Positions 52,901 through 56,054 of a DNA stretch of 64,000 nucleotides are shown piece after piece. Under the pieces are notes generated by a model. That model was not told the origin of the DNA and did no database searches. It worked only from the letters and a program-made list of their open reading frames with translations. Both the position numbers and the translations under genes were made by a program. Within the stretch, counting starts at the first letter, position 1. Each line of letters opens with the position of its first letter. The DNA comes from Turritopsis dohrnii (Eukaryota; Cnidaria; Hydrozoa; Anthoathecata; Oceaniidae), in the NCBI GenBank assembly GCA_027922465.2, contig BQMF02000664.1, positions 62,001 to 126,000 on the forward strand, in the 5' to 3' direction.

Positions 52901-54753
52901 TTGCCTGAGTTTTTAAATAAATAACATGTTGACTGGTAAAATCTGTCACAATCAGTGAAAGATGCAACTTCCGACACAGCGTCTTTGATGGCTAGTTCGA
53001 GGCAATGGTTGACACAATGAATGATGGTCAACCACGGCCTCTCACGTTGTAACTGGGTCTGTACCCCATTATAGATGCCCACATTCACATTCACACCATC
53101 AGCTGTTGCAGAAAGCAGTTTGTCATAGTATTTCTGACTTTCAATGGTAACATTTTCATCTGTATCATCAAAGATGCTGTCAATAGCGTCTTTATTCTCG
53201 TTCACACATTTCAAGCAAGGGCACCACAACATAAATTGGAATGCCATCACATATTGTTCTAACAAGCACTACATCTTTTTTGTTGTTGGTTTTATGGGAA
53301 ATTGATCGTCAGATATAAATGACATGAAGTTTTTGCTGACGATAATTCCAGCCACTTTTTCTCCGACTGCCTCAGCGATGTAATGAATGTACTTGCATCC
53401 TATGGAAAAAAGCAATCAGTAAAATGGTTGATCTACGTGAACCTTGACACCAGTACTCGATAACACAAATGAAACAAAATTGGAAAAAATGACAAACCTT
53501 CACATGAACTAAAATTTGCAAACTTTCTGTTTGCGAAAGTTTCTGATTTAAAATCAAGATATGACCAGTTACACGGGGTAGTCACAAATATGTCTGAAAA
53601 AGTTACTGTCATTTATTATCTGCTTTATTTTCACTTCTGCCTTGTATCAGTGGAACACTTGAAAAGTACTCAAAGTGACGATGGGCCATGCTTGGATTCA
53701 ATGCCATTTCTTACGCAGTCCTCATCAATTTCAAATAGGCCTCACAAGCTTGATCTGACTTGCATAAAGAATTGAGTATGTCAGGAATAACTGGGAAGAT
53801 TTTCAAACCGAATGACCGTCCACCTGAAGTTAAACGGAGATTGTCAAGTTTTAACATTGTTATGGCAAAAACATAAACGCTTGTAGGGAATTCAACGAGC
53901 AACCTTTAATTGCTGGATTTGAAAGAAGCTTTTTCTTAACACACATCTTGCACCAAATTTTCGTTATGACTGATTTTCCGTTTATTATCTCAATTTTATT
54001 ATATTATATTTTCTTTTTTCCAAGATAAGAACGTTGATACTTCCTTGGAAATAGTTTTTGTTTTCTTTGGAGCAGAAGCCATGTTACAGTTCAATTAAAT
54101 TTCGCAAGAAACTGATTTTGTTGAGATTCGTTCTTTTTTAAAAAATAAGTTAAAACCGACCCTTCTTCGTGGAGAGAATTAATTTTAACCCCGGTAAAAA
54201 CATTTATCATAGAAGAATATCATAGCGTGTGATAAATCGTACACCCCATTTTCACATGGCGTGTGTGGAAGCGTGCGCATGTGATCGCATACCATTCACA
54301 ACCAAGATTGGTATAATTGCCTTACAAAGCATCTGTGGTGGTTGAGAGTAAGTTGGTAGATATAGAAATGTGGGTAGAAATGTAATTAAGCTGAATAGAC
54401 AGCCTTCTGGGAGAAGAGGTCCCTGAGGATTGATAAAAATGAGGCCTGTTTCACAAGGAGGCTTTAACACTAGTACTGTCATCTGGGATTGTCATTGCTG
54501 GGTAGCTTTGACCAAGGACTATAGAAGAAGATGATGTTATGGTATATTTCAGTCCTAAATTGAATGCAAAATTCAACTTAACTTCTGATCTGCACAGGAA
54601 TTATATATAATCCACAAATTGTTTTTCTTCTTTTTTTTAATATTATTGATGTAAGCCTAACACAAAACTTAAATTTTGCATGATTTGATTTAGGAGCTAC
54701 TTACCCGTCATAAGCTGCTAAGCGCTCATTTTCTGGAGAAAAACTATGAACAG
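1879..54753 (+). CDS. CAB39: CAB39/MO25 calcium-binding protein 39, N-terminal 207 codons in six exons
   Basis: MO25 is a cytoplasmic helical-repeat scaffold. With the pseudokinase STRAD it activates the tumour-suppressor kinase LKB1/STK11, and it also stimulates Ste20-type germinal-centre kinases. Six exons splice in frame (intron phases 0, 1, 0, 2, 0 and then 0 at the last donor). The joined product starts [20 protein letters not shown] and contains the conserved blocks [64 protein letters not shown] and [15 protein letters not shown]. These align end to end with vertebrate CAB39 without internal gaps that I can see. The product stops after YEQ, where vertebrates continue for about another 135 residues. 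No further exon was found up to 64000. Introns of 4.8-18 kb are filled with transposable elements. Whether this is CAB39 or a CAB39L-like paralogue cannot be decided here. Confidence 0.95.
1987..4950. other. Intron 1, first part, no recognised feature
   Basis: About 3 kb of AT-rich intron. Only short scattered frames occur, none with recognisable protein similarity. I see no terminal repeats, tRNA-like sequence or copy of the repeat families found elsewhere in the window. Confidence 0.5.
4951..5045 (+). repeat. Diverged inverted copy of the 9440-9530 segment
   Basis: The stretch with AGGGATTTTTCCAAGCACT at 4966-4984 matches, in inverted orientation, 9495-9513 inside the FTGCD-family fragment. 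Similarity continues weakly (ACTACCGTTT, GATTGAGTTTTGAA). One frame reads AGIFPSTF, echoing SGIFPSTF of the other copy. The two inverted copies flank the hAT gene at 5620-8956. Confidence 0.5.
5309..5517. mobile_element. Short inverted-repeat element (MITE-like), about 209 bp
   Basis: A left arm of about 43 bp (5309-5351, starting AATAGACCTTTTTCAG) is the near-perfect reverse complement of 5476-5517 (ending GAAAAGGTCTATT). Both arms contain the word CAGATCTTGCCTC. The 120-bp interior is AT-rich with its own palindrome around TAATTACTTACGTAATTA. There is no coding capacity. It sits just downstream of the hAT stop codon. No clear target duplication is seen, so the family is not assigned. Confidence 0.7.
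5620..8956 (-). CDS. hAT-type transposase gene, six exons, one frameshift in the zinc finger
   Basis: The exons in transcript order are 8956-8686, 8580-8497, 8398-8327, 8236-8176, 8045-7743 and 7628-5620. All donor and acceptor sites are GT-AG and the phases agree. The product would be about 932 residues, or 896 if the ATG at 8848 is used. The N-terminal part is basic, then Ser-rich and acidic. Exon 5 encodes a TTF/BED-like zinc finger (CKVC ... H-x5-H). The last exon, about 670 residues, carries the RNase-H-like hAT transposase: MLDESTDE with the first Asp, then [10 protein letters not shown] and HCRNHRLAL, and the C-terminal dimerisation block [14 protein letters not shown] run of six A at 7796-7801 is one base too long and throws exon 5 out of frame between Cys and His pairs. 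The gene lies antisense in CAB39 intron 1. It is most likely a hAT transposon of the ZNF862/DUF4371-like type. Terminal repeats were not found. Confidence 0.8.
9405..9674 (-). pseudogene. Fragment of an uncharacterised 'FTGCD' repeat-encoded family
   Basis: A 68-codon minus-strand frame (9674-9468) contains [18 protein letters not shown] followed by a Trp pair. I recognise the pattern (aromatic, TGCD, a small gap, then a basic GKxK) from large multicopy proteins of unknown function in invertebrate genomes. Further pieces that may belong to the same family lie at 57350-58119. Only a short block survives and no start or partner exon is visible. Function unknown; a mobile-element origin is likely but inferred. 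Confidence 0.45.
9675..10259. other. Intron 1, no recognised feature
   Basis: AT-rich non-coding sequence. I see no terminal repeats, RNA gene or protein similarity. Confidence 0.45.
10260..10515 (+). repeat. Dispersed repeat F, copy 1
   Basis: Direct repeat of 59265-59465. Shared words in the same order are TTTTCATATTCTTTCGTTAG, GGAAATTTC, ACCTTAGCAAC/TCTTAGCAAC and AATAAGTT(T)GGCATGT. Part of the same consensus (GAATAACACGAAAACGAG) also occurs inside the THAP element at 56880. It is non-coding and probably part of a THAP-type transposon body. Confidence 0.6.
10516..11367. other. Intron 1, no recognised feature
   Basis: AT-rich sequence with one 73-codon frame (10703-10924) that resembles no family I know. 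It ends in a short CAGT tandem run at 11372-11387 that marks the start of the E-family repeat. Confidence 0.4.
11368..11695 (+). repeat. E-family dispersed repeat, internally deleted copy
   Basis: Contains the E-family landmarks in order: TTCACGAAAAATGGAAAGTG, ATCTTGTAGAGCTCGA, CCCCAAAAATCGTCAGTTAT, TTTTCCCTAAACGTTGCATTC, TTTTGCGTGACAGACAGACA and the end AGAATCGGCTATTAATGTAT. Compared with the copies at 15728-16173 and 17565-18112 it lacks the leading ACTAGCCGCC block and part of the middle. Confidence 0.75.
11696..12632. other. Intron 1, no recognised feature
   Basis: AT-rich non-coding sequence. A 90-codon frame (12209-12481) is rich in hydrophobic residues but matches nothing I recognise and is probably chance. 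Confidence 0.4.
12686..13028 (-). mobile_element. tRNA-derived SINE
   Basis: Read on the minus strand it starts at 13028 with a tRNA-like head (to about 12958). The head has an A-box-like TAGTATAGTGGTT, a CTCTCG...CGAGAG hairpin, and a B box GGGGTTCAATTC typical of RNA polymerase III internal promoters. A 240-bp unrelated body follows. The element ends in an (AAATA/AAAT)n tail, seen on the plus strand as TTTATTTATTTATTTATTTA at 12686-12717. Head, body and tail in this order are the SINE layout. The anticodon loop is distorted (nine bases if the strongest pairing is used), so the head is not a working tRNA. Confidence 0.8.
13384..14168. mobile_element. GTGAC-type element, family A4, with AAGCGATT arrays, nested in A3
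   Basis: Starts GTGACGGTTTATGGGAAAAG and ends ATCCCTTGGACGGTCAC. ATAT precedes it at 13380-13383; on the right ATAT appears only after two extra bases (14171-14174). The left end carries palindromic words AAGCGATTTGAATCGCTT and ATCGATTAAG. The interior contains two copies, about 132 bp apart (13622 and 13754), of the beta module GACGGTTTCT...GTAGNAAC found in other families. No coding capacity. Confidence 0.75.
14662..15287. other. Intron 1, last part, no recognised feature
   Basis: AT-rich intron sequence between the A3 element and CAB39 exon 2. Two minus-strand frames of 79-92 codons have no recognisable similarity. The pyrimidine-rich tract TTCTTTAG ends at 15287 as the exon 2 acceptor. 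Confidence 0.5.
15288..15348 (+). CDS. CAB39: CAB39 exon 2 (residues 37-56)
   Basis: 61 bases between AG (15286-15287) and GT (15349-15350). It reads [20 protein letters not shown] plus one base, which exon 3 completes to Asp. Vertebrate MO25 has [20 protein letters not shown] at this point, so position, length and phase all fit. It is too short for ORF-length filters. Confidence 0.9.
15728..16173 (+). repeat. E-family repeat, copy 1 of a tandem pair
   Basis: Starts ACTAGCCGCCAAGGCGGCGT, continues TTCACGAAAAATTGAATTAA and CCATCTTGTAGAGCTTGAAA, and ends TTTTGCGTGAC, a CAAA-rich run and GAATCGGCTATTAATAT. The two outer words (ACTAGCCGCC and GGCTATTAATATA) form a short imperfect terminal inverted repeat. 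It is non-coding. It forms a head-to-tail pair with 17565-18112, split by the A1 element. Confidence 0.75.
16174..17560. mobile_element. GTGAC-type element, family A1, with ATATTAACG arrays
   Basis: Starts GTGACGTTCCAGGGGATTTT and ends with its reverse complement, flanked by ATAT on both sides (16170-16173, 17561-17564). Each end carries about 130-200 bp of iterated CGTTAATATCG words in both orientations. The interior (about 16330-17300) is non-coding and includes the beta module (GAAACCGTCTGCTATAATTC, 16756) and the alpha module (GACGAGTTGCAAAAGTTCTC, 17050). A 1350-bp sister copy is at 24624-25973, and a 5' part is at 61148-61803. Confidence 0.9.
17565..18112 (+). repeat. E-family repeat, copy 2 of the tandem pair
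   Basis: Full-length E copy: ACTAGCCGCCAAGGC near 17567, GACGTCACAGGTCACCC in the middle, and TTTTGCGTGACAGACAAAC and GCTATTAATATATAG at the end. A short TATTTG tandem (17874-17895) and about 80 bp after it are extra relative to copy 1. Confidence 0.75.
19049..20340 (-). pseudogene. Non-LTR retrotransposon with endonuclease but no reverse transcriptase
   Basis: On the minus strand, 20324-19821 and 19806-19351 encode an apurinic-type endonuclease domain in two frames. Visible motifs are [54 protein letters not shown] and [11 protein letters not shown] (the His-bearing SDH-like block reads GDHH). The normal GDFN block is broken at the frame change near 19810-19825. From about 19350 the sequence jumps to a LINE C-terminal signature ([14 protein letters not shown], 19190-19130), so the whole reverse transcriptase domain is deleted. 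Confidence 0.8.
20453..20525 (-). pseudogene. tRNA-like sequence (pseudo-tRNA or SINE head)
   Basis: 73 bases on the minus strand fold like a tRNA. The acceptor stem GAACCGG pairs with CTGGTTC, the D arm is GCTC AGTTGGTA GAGC, and the T arm is GTGGG TTCAAAT CCCGC with a good B box. The anticodon stem pairs perfectly (TAGGA/TCCTA) only if shifted one base, giving a loop CTAGAAT and a nominal AGA anticodon without the long variable arm of tRNA-Ser. No 3' CCA is encoded, as usual in animals. It sits immediately upstream of the LINE remnant in the same orientation, so it may be a SINE or LINE leader rather than a tRNA gene. Confidence 0.6.
20526..21054. other. Intron 2, mixed repeat debris
   Basis: No gene. 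Near 21000-21050 the words GGTAAGCGTAATTTTT and CCTTATGCCGTAAG show a scrap of B-family subterminal array. The rest is AT-rich and unrecognised. Confidence 0.45.
21055..21300. repeat. GC-rich palindromic repeat with a 19-base G run
   Basis: A GC-rich island in AT-rich DNA. G run at 21157-21175, then GCGCTGTAAGCCCCC, GGTCCGGGGGCAAAGCCCCG and the AAAATTTTCGATTT palindrome. GGGGGC...GCCCCC words can pair. It is non-coding. It resembles the short GC-rich palindromic repeats common in marine invertebrate genomes, but the family is not identified. Confidence 0.5.
21300..23720 (+). mobile_element. GTGAC-type family C body, truncated, split by element A2
   Basis: 21300-22058 matches the interior of the complete C element 45759-47021 at high identity, including CATGAGAACGTTTATATGC-like, TTGTACAAGGAAAATT and CTCGACTGTTGTGTGAC words. 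After the A2 insertion the sequence resumes at 23571 (CTTGTGAACATG, GGTTTTGTTATTGCTATCG, GAAGGAAATTGATTGATAG), matching the reverse complement of 36600-36704. Neither C-type terminus is present. Frames of 156 codons here (21385-21855) and 133 codons in the sister copy look conserved only because the DNA is. Confidence 0.7.
22059..23566. mobile_element. GTGAC-type element, family A2, with AAACGTTT arrays
   Basis: Starts GTGACGTTCCAGGGGATTTT like A1 but continues AACAAACGATAAAACG. Both ends carry about 200-280 bp of palindromic AAACGTTTAAACGTTT words. Flanks are ATAT at 22055-22058 and 23567-23570. The uninterrupted target (GGGTATATCTCGTG, minus strand) is present at 36690-36710, proving the boundaries and the 4-bp duplication. 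The interior contains the beta module (GTGGACGGTTTCTATTTGTG, 22966) and no gene. Confidence 0.92.
23721..23989. repeat. Debris including a third fragment of the TA-type element
   Basis: 23845-23930 contains GTGGAAGTTTGGAGCTTCCT and AAGGGTGCCGAGCTGAAC, a diverged match to 1530-1600 and, in reverse complement, 27740-27790. The flanking sequence is unassigned. Confidence 0.5.
23990..24535 (+). mobile_element. GTGAC-type family B, right-hand fragment
   Basis: Carries B-body landmarks in order: TGTATGATTAAATATACAAA, ATTAAAGGTTCGTTTAATAA, GAAAAGCCCTTTCACTTTTT, CAGTAAAATGTTACACTCAA, then the right subterminal block GGCTTGTCTTCCTTACGGCG and TATGGAAATTACGCCTAGTC. The right TIR is missing because the D-type sequence and element A1-b follow directly. 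It preserves the empty site of the Harbinger element (CTTTTAGAAAAGCCC). Confidence 0.7.
24536..24610. mobile_element. Short family D copy (CAGGC ends)
   Basis: Begins ACAGGCCTGGTCGTAAGAGG and continues with CGTGCGATCGCACGCGCACG; a second pair of arms GGCGTGTGGCAATCGCACAC precedes GCTTGTTATGACAAG. Essentially only the two subterminal arrays remain. It is inserted in the right end of a B element. Confidence 0.6.
24624..25973. mobile_element. GTGAC-type element, family A1, second copy
   Basis: Identical end structure to 16174-17560: GTGACGTTCCAGGGGATTTT, ATATTAACG arrays at both ends, and the beta module (25169) and alpha module (25485) in the interior. Flanked by AAAT at 24620-24623 and 25974-25977, which shows the 4-bp duplication is not simply part of the TIR. 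Differs from copy 1 mainly by short indels. Confidence 0.9.
25978..26309. other. Intron 2, no recognised feature
   Basis: AT-rich spacer between the A1 copy and the Penelope-like element. Confidence 0.45.
26327..29363 (-). mobile_element. Penelope-like retroelement, 5'-truncated, interrupted
   Basis: On the minus strand 29363-28964 encodes a reverse transcriptase segment ([20 protein letters not shown] with the catalytic [12 protein letters not shown]). Coding resumes at 27356 after a DNA element ([33 protein letters not shown], a [11 protein letters not shown]ys cluster) and ends with a GIY-YIG endonuclease ([20 protein letters not shown]). Reverse transcriptase followed by GIY-YIG is diagnostic of Penelope elements. 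One extra base near 26838 shifts frame before the GIY-YIG domain. Identical 17-bp direct repeats (ATTTTACGTTCCGAATT) at 26310-26326 and 29364-29380 bracket the whole insert as a target duplication. Confidence 0.88.
27359..28961. mobile_element. TA-duplicating DNA element with GGGCGCTTA arrays
   Basis: It starts CCGTATTTCCTCTATTAAGC and ends with the inverse (GAGGAAATACGG), with TA on both sides (27357-27358, 28962-28963). Removing it restores the Penelope reading frame ([13 protein letters not shown]), so the boundaries are exact. Both ends have iterated GGGCGCTTA / TAAGCGCC words. The 1603-bp interior is non-coding; a 64-codon frame is not recognisable. TA duplication suggests Tc1/mariner-like mobilisation, but no transposase is present, so the superfamily is inferred. 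Confidence 0.88.
29381..33076 (+). mobile_element. CR1/jockey-like non-LTR retrotransposon (LINE)
   Basis: An almost full coding region. Upstream sequence (about 29450-30035) looks like a 5'UTR; the exact 5' end is not resolved. 30057-31016 encodes an apurinic-type endonuclease ([43 protein letters not shown]). A TGA at 31017-31019 then interrupts the frame, which continues to a reverse transcriptase ([39 protein letters not shown]). A frameshift near 31884 moves it to the next frame ([34 protein letters not shown], catalytic YADDTTLY), ending at 32949. A TTTATAG-rich tail and an 18-A run (33059-33076) close the element. One nonsense codon and one frameshift make this copy inactive. Confidence 0.9.
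30057..32949 (+). pseudogene. LINE ORF2: endonuclease plus reverse transcriptase, two lesions
   Basis: Endonuclease domain, residues about 15-260 of the frame; reverse transcriptase in the middle; C-terminal region with [20 protein letters not shown] and [13 protein letters not shown], which is typical of CR1/jockey ORF2 ends. The nonsense codon TGA at 31017-31019 probably replaces CGA. The frameshift falls at the spot where the family usually has AFDKVWH; here TTC is followed by AAACAAGG. Everything else is open, so the copy is young. Confidence 0.88.
33077..33353. repeat. Family D fragment and two successive family B right ends
   Basis: 33165-33240 has D words (GAGCGCACGCC, GGCGTGCGATGACC, ACCAGGCTTG). 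Family B right-hand sequence then resumes (TAGCAGAATTTATTACGGCA, CAGGCGTAATTTTCTGGCAA). It ends GCTTTCTATGTCAC at 33324, and the same 29-bp terminal block is repeated, ending GCTTTCCATGTCAC at 33353. The family A and B ends elsewhere are single. Confidence 0.7.
33421..33524 (+). CDS. CAB39: CAB39 exon 3 (residues 57-91)
   Basis: 104 bases after the TTTTAG acceptor (33415-33420) and before GT at 33525. With one base from exon 2 it reads [20 protein letters not shown] then [15 protein letters not shown]. The LVAQLAQ...[11 protein letters not shown] block corresponds to AVAQLAQELYNSGLL and LVADLQLIDFE in vertebrate MO25. Confidence 0.95.
33525..34429. other. Intron 3, first part, no recognised feature
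   Basis: AT-rich non-coding sequence without terminal repeats or known protein similarity. Confidence 0.45.
34430..34940 (-). pseudogene. Degenerate Gln-rich repeat-coding segment
   Basis: The minus strand reads through a series of units of about 10 codons such as [24 protein letters not shown] and [11 protein letters not shown], with two in-frame stops. It is followed by [20 protein letters not shown] and preceded upstream by [19 protein letters not shown] in another frame. The repeated (A/T)QQ(A/G)D unit and shared frame suggest decayed coding sequence rather than chance. No family is recognised. Confidence 0.4.
34941..35957. other. Intron 3, no recognised feature
   Basis: Somewhat less AT-rich sequence (35200-35800), including a 105-codon minus-strand frame (35621-35304) with hydrophobic stretches. 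It resembles nothing I know and no start context or splice partner supports it. Confidence 0.35.
35958..36075. repeat. ACCGGTAA-type palindromic word array
   Basis: Iterated and inverted forms of one word: TAATTACCGGTAAGC, TATCGGTTAATTTACTGGTAA, TTTTATTGGTAAAA. It looks like the subterminal array of a further GTGAC-type family (GTGGTGACAAAAATTACCG precedes it), but no complete element is present. Confidence 0.5.
36272..36780 (-). mobile_element. GTGAC-type family C, one end
   Basis: TIR GTGACCGGTTGAGAGAAAAG at 36272, preceded by ATAT, then AAACATGTTTAAACTC words and a body that matches the right half of 45759-47021 in reverse complement. It continues past it to match 22000-22058 and 23571-23690 across the A2 insertion point (ATAT at 36701-36704 is the empty site). 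Truncated after about 36780. Confidence 0.8.
36781..38288. other. Intron 3, last part, no recognised feature
   Basis: 1.5 kb of mixed composition. Minus-strand frames of 79 and 89 codons (36987-36748, 37505-37236) have no recognisable similarity. Ends in the TTTTGCTTAG acceptor of exon 4. Confidence 0.4.
38289..38407 (+). CDS. CAB39: CAB39 exon 4 (residues 92-130)
   Basis: 119 bases from AG (38287-38288) to a consensus donor GTAAGT at 38408. Reads [20 protein letters not shown] then [19 protein letters not shown] plus GG, which exon 5 completes to Gly. It matches the vertebrate [20 protein letters not shown] and TPTVEYI...LLKG block. Confidence 0.95.
38408..39391. other. Intron 4, first part, no recognised feature
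   Basis: AT-rich non-coding sequence with no repeats recognised from elsewhere in the window. Confidence 0.45.
39396..40847. mobile_element. GTGAC-type element, family B, complete 1.45-kb copy
   Basis: Starts GTGACATGGAAAGCGAAAAG and ends with the reverse complement, flanked by ATAT (39392-39395, 40848-40851). Both ends carry TTACGCTTACGTAAGCGTAA-type words for about 250 bp and GGCGTAATTTTCTGGC motifs. The body contains the beta module (GAATAGAAACCGTCCGCTTT, 40226) and the alpha module (GACGAGTTGCAAAAGTTCTC, 40434), followed by the sequence that receives the Harbinger insertion in the next copy. There is no transposase. Confidence 0.92.
41461..42191 (+). mobile_element. PIF/Harbinger element carrying only the N-terminal part of the transposase
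   Basis: Terminal inverted repeats of about 33 bp (AGCCGATGATACACGAGTCG ... CGACTCGTGTATCATCGGCT) and a TTA target duplication (41458-41460, 42192-42194), as expected for PIF/Harbinger. The empty site is seen in three sister B bodies (near 24165, 40665 and 55720). A single frame at 41576-41878 encodes about 100 residues: an acidic start, a basic [20 protein letters not shown] block, then [19 protein letters not shown] and FDALLRLIE, the N-terminal region of HARBI1-like transposases. The DDE catalytic core is missing. Confidence 0.9.
41576..41878 (+). pseudogene. Truncated HARBI1-like transposase, N-terminal 100 residues
   Basis: The frame starts [16 protein letters not shown] and ends after [10 protein letters not shown] with TGA. 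HARBI1-type proteins continue from this point into a helix-turn-helix and a DDE nuclease of another roughly 250 residues, none of which is present within the element. The element has been internally deleted while keeping intact ends, so it can only move if an autonomous copy supplies transposase. Confidence 0.8.
42750..43990 (-). pseudogene. hAT transposase remnant (C-terminal dimerisation region and N-terminal scrap)
   Basis: The frame 43273-42887 encodes [33 protein letters not shown] and an acidic Ser-rich tail ([20 protein letters not shown]), i.e. the hAT C-terminal dimerisation block. A second minus-strand frame, 43793-43584, contains [20 protein letters not shown], which looks like the His pair of an N-terminal zinc finger. 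The catalytic core between them is missing. The same subfamily, with the same acidic tail, occurs at 51810-53600. It is different from the hAT gene at 5620-8956. Confidence 0.7.
44930..45098 (+). CDS. CAB39: CAB39 exon 5 (residues 131-187)
   Basis: 169 bases after the CATATTTAG acceptor and before GT at 45099. Reads (G)[39 protein letters not shown] and [17 protein letters not shown]. It is the most conserved exon: vertebrate MO25 has [49 protein letters not shown]. Confidence 0.97.
45099..45754. repeat. Intron 5, first part, with an E-family fragment
   Basis: 45413-45470 (GAGATATCGTTGAGCAAAGA, GGTGATGTCACACACC) is a diverged middle piece of the E repeat (compare 17730-17790). Nothing else is recognised. 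Confidence 0.45.
45759..47021. mobile_element. GTGAC-type element, family C, complete copy with GTTTAAAC arrays
   Basis: Starts GTGACTTGTTGAGGGAAAAG and ends CCCCCAACCAGTCAC, flanked by ATTT (45755-45758, 47022-47025). Subterminal words are TTTAAACTAGCGTTTAAA and CGTTTAAACGGGTTTAAAC-like palindromes. The body matches 21300-22050 and, in reverse, 36272-36600, and contains the alpha module (TATTTCAAAAGAGAACTTTT, 46607). There is no transposase. A 133-codon frame (46187-46588) parallels the one at 21385-21855. Confidence 0.9.
47147..47530. mobile_element. GTGAC-type family A2, degenerate end fragment
   Basis: ACGTTCCAGGCGATTTTGAT and AACAAATGATAAAACC match the A2 left end, followed by AAAACGTTAAAAACGTT words. 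The first bases of the TIR are lost. An unrelated 150-bp segment (47270-47400) lies within, and AAACGTTTACAAG words close it near 47525. No right TIR. Confidence 0.65.
47531..48282. repeat. Spacer with an E-family left-end fragment
   Basis: 48104-48215 is an E-family left end (ACTAGCCACCCAGGCGGCGT, TTCACGAAAAATAAAATGAA, GCCCATGTTGTACAG). The frame at 47669-47878 is not recognised. Confidence 0.55.
48283..48775. repeat. Degenerate tandem repeat, three units of about 170-210 bp
   Basis: Three consecutive units share CC(C/T)(G/T)GGAGAC, AACACTTAA(A/G)ATGCCCTAC, GACC(A/G)AAA(A/C)CATGTTTTT and ACACAGAAGA words, beginning near 48288, 48459 and 48670. The units are diverged by substitutions and small indels. 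There is no coding sequence. Confidence 0.6.
48776..50439. other. Intron 5, AT-rich, weak internal repetition
   Basis: Non-coding. A loose duplication is seen at 49190-49240 and 49350-49410 (CTA(T)AGCTAAAGA...TGAAA(A/G)CATTCA). Nothing else is recognised. Confidence 0.4.
50440..51550 (+). pseudogene. Penelope-like element, 3' part with GIY-YIG endonuclease
   Basis: 50482-50712 encodes [20 protein letters not shown], then a region ending [20 protein letters not shown], the linker typical of Penelope-like elements between reverse transcriptase and endonuclease. After two stops and a frame change, 50850-51010 encodes [29 protein letters not shown] and AVKDHLLFC, a GIY-YIG-type endonuclease with its Cys pair. 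The 3' end near 51480-51530 reads [13 protein letters not shown], a tail I associate with these elements. The family differs from the copy at 26327-29363. Confidence 0.75.
51810..53600 (-). pseudogene. hAT-type transposase pseudogene
   Basis: Successive minus-strand frames carry, from N to [41 protein letters not shown] and [14 protein letters not shown] (53265-52765); [20 protein letters not shown] (52768-52562); [20 protein letters not shown] (52269-52042), and in a shifted frame [13 protein letters not shown], a decayed form of the hAT dimerisation motif. An acidic [20 protein letters not shown] tail with a stop follows near 51812. At least three frame changes make it inactive. It belongs to the same hAT subfamily as 42887-43273. 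Confidence 0.75.
53601..54693. other. Intron 5, last part
   Basis: No gene. 54235-54300 contains GTGTGTGGAAGCGTGCGCAT and GATCGCATACC, a decayed D-type array. Ends in the TTTAG acceptor of exon 6. Confidence 0.45.
54694..54753 (+). CDS. CAB39: CAB39 exon 6 (residues 188-207)
   Basis: 60 bases between AG (54692-54693) and GTATGT (54754). Reads [20 protein letters not shown], matching vertebrate [20 protein letters not shown]. Ends in phase 0. The next exon should begin with a FFSEYEKLL-like sequence and was not found before 64000. Confidence 0.95.
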
Positions 54754-55247
54754 GTATGTTCTTAAATTGGATGGCCTTCTAATTTTTCCTTCTAATATTT
54801 CTTCTAATTTCTTAATATTTTTAATAAGTCCTCCCAAGTAAGTATGCACATTTCAGTCCATGGTAATGGTAGTAAAAGCTTCTGCAAAGAACATTTTGCC
54901 AAAATGTTTTTATTAACATTGTAAACTGATGTTTCAGTAATTTCAAGTTGAAGTAAAAACACAAAAATGGTCATTTTGATGAGTTAGTCTTTAGTTGAAG
55001 TTTTGTTTTTCAATGTGTTTAAAAGTTTACTTCTTTATAAGCTTAAAGGGATCCTATGCTGAAAAATTATAATTTGGGACATCATAGAGTTCCAAAGTTG
55101 ACAAGTGTTTTTACTGTTTTTTTATAATTCTTTGTTGTTTTTGAGATATCTCAATTTCAAGATCTTAGATTTGATTTATGTAATGTATAGTTATGATTTA
55201 ATAAGTGAGTTGTTAACATTTCTCGATGCTATTACTGATGTATAAAT
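54754..55247. other. Intron 6, first part, no recognised feature
   Basis: AT-rich non-coding intron sequence. Confidence 0.45.
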
Positions 55248-56054
55248 GTGACATGGAAAGCAAAAAGGGGCGATGTAAGAAATTCATTTTTTTTTTTAAT
55301 TCAGCTTACGCAAGCGTAATTTCTAAAAAGCAAAATTTCTTACGCTGTAAGTAAAATAAAGAATAAAGTTAAAATTTGTCTCGAATAAAAGCTATGATAC
55401 ACCCATGCTCCTTGAAATAAGTGCATTGTCTTTAATAAGTGGGGGGACCTTTAACTTGTGAACCCCAAACACAAGGATTGATGGCCAATGCAAAGCTCGT
55501 CTCTCTCAAACTTAACTTCCTTTTTCTACATGGCTGAAACAATGAGTGCAGTATATTGAAGTTTCATAGAGTTTGAAGTTTCGAAAAGTGTCTTGCCATT
55601 GATTGACCGAAACTATCAAACGAATGTTTTTTTTTCTTCAGTGAAGCACGGAAAAATGTATGATTAAAAACAATATATATTAAAGGTTCGTTAAATAACT
55701 TTAAATCAGCAAACAAACCCTAAAAAAATCCCTTCAACTTTTTTTTGGATTTGCCAATGATTACAGTAAAATGTTAGATTCAAGTTAAGTATGCTTGAGT
55801 AATCATTTATTGTGTTACACTTTCGTAATAAAGATGGAGTAAAGTAAAGTATTATCCTGTGTCCCAGACTATTGTTGGAATAAAGCTACAGGAGTCAATA
55901 AAAATCGCTAGAAACGGTGAACATACATCTTTATGAAAACATAGATTTAAACTTTTTCCAGAAGGGTTCATCGAACGAACAACTGAATTAAAGTGGACGG
56001 TTTCTATTTGTAGTAACTTTCGAAATAACTGATTGTATGTTTTATCTTTAAAGG
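55248..56054. mobile_element. GTGAC-type family B, left part
   Basis: Left TIR GTGACATGGAAAGCAAAAAG at 55248, TTACGCAAGCGTAATTTC words, the GGGGGACC module (55439), the uninterrupted Harbinger target (CAAACCCTAAAAAAATCC, 55715), ACTCAAG/CTTGAG words and the beta module (GTGGACGGTTTCTATTTGTA, 55993). The body is shortened relative to 40951-44775 (the alpha module is missing) and breaks off at the THAP element. Confidence 0.8.
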
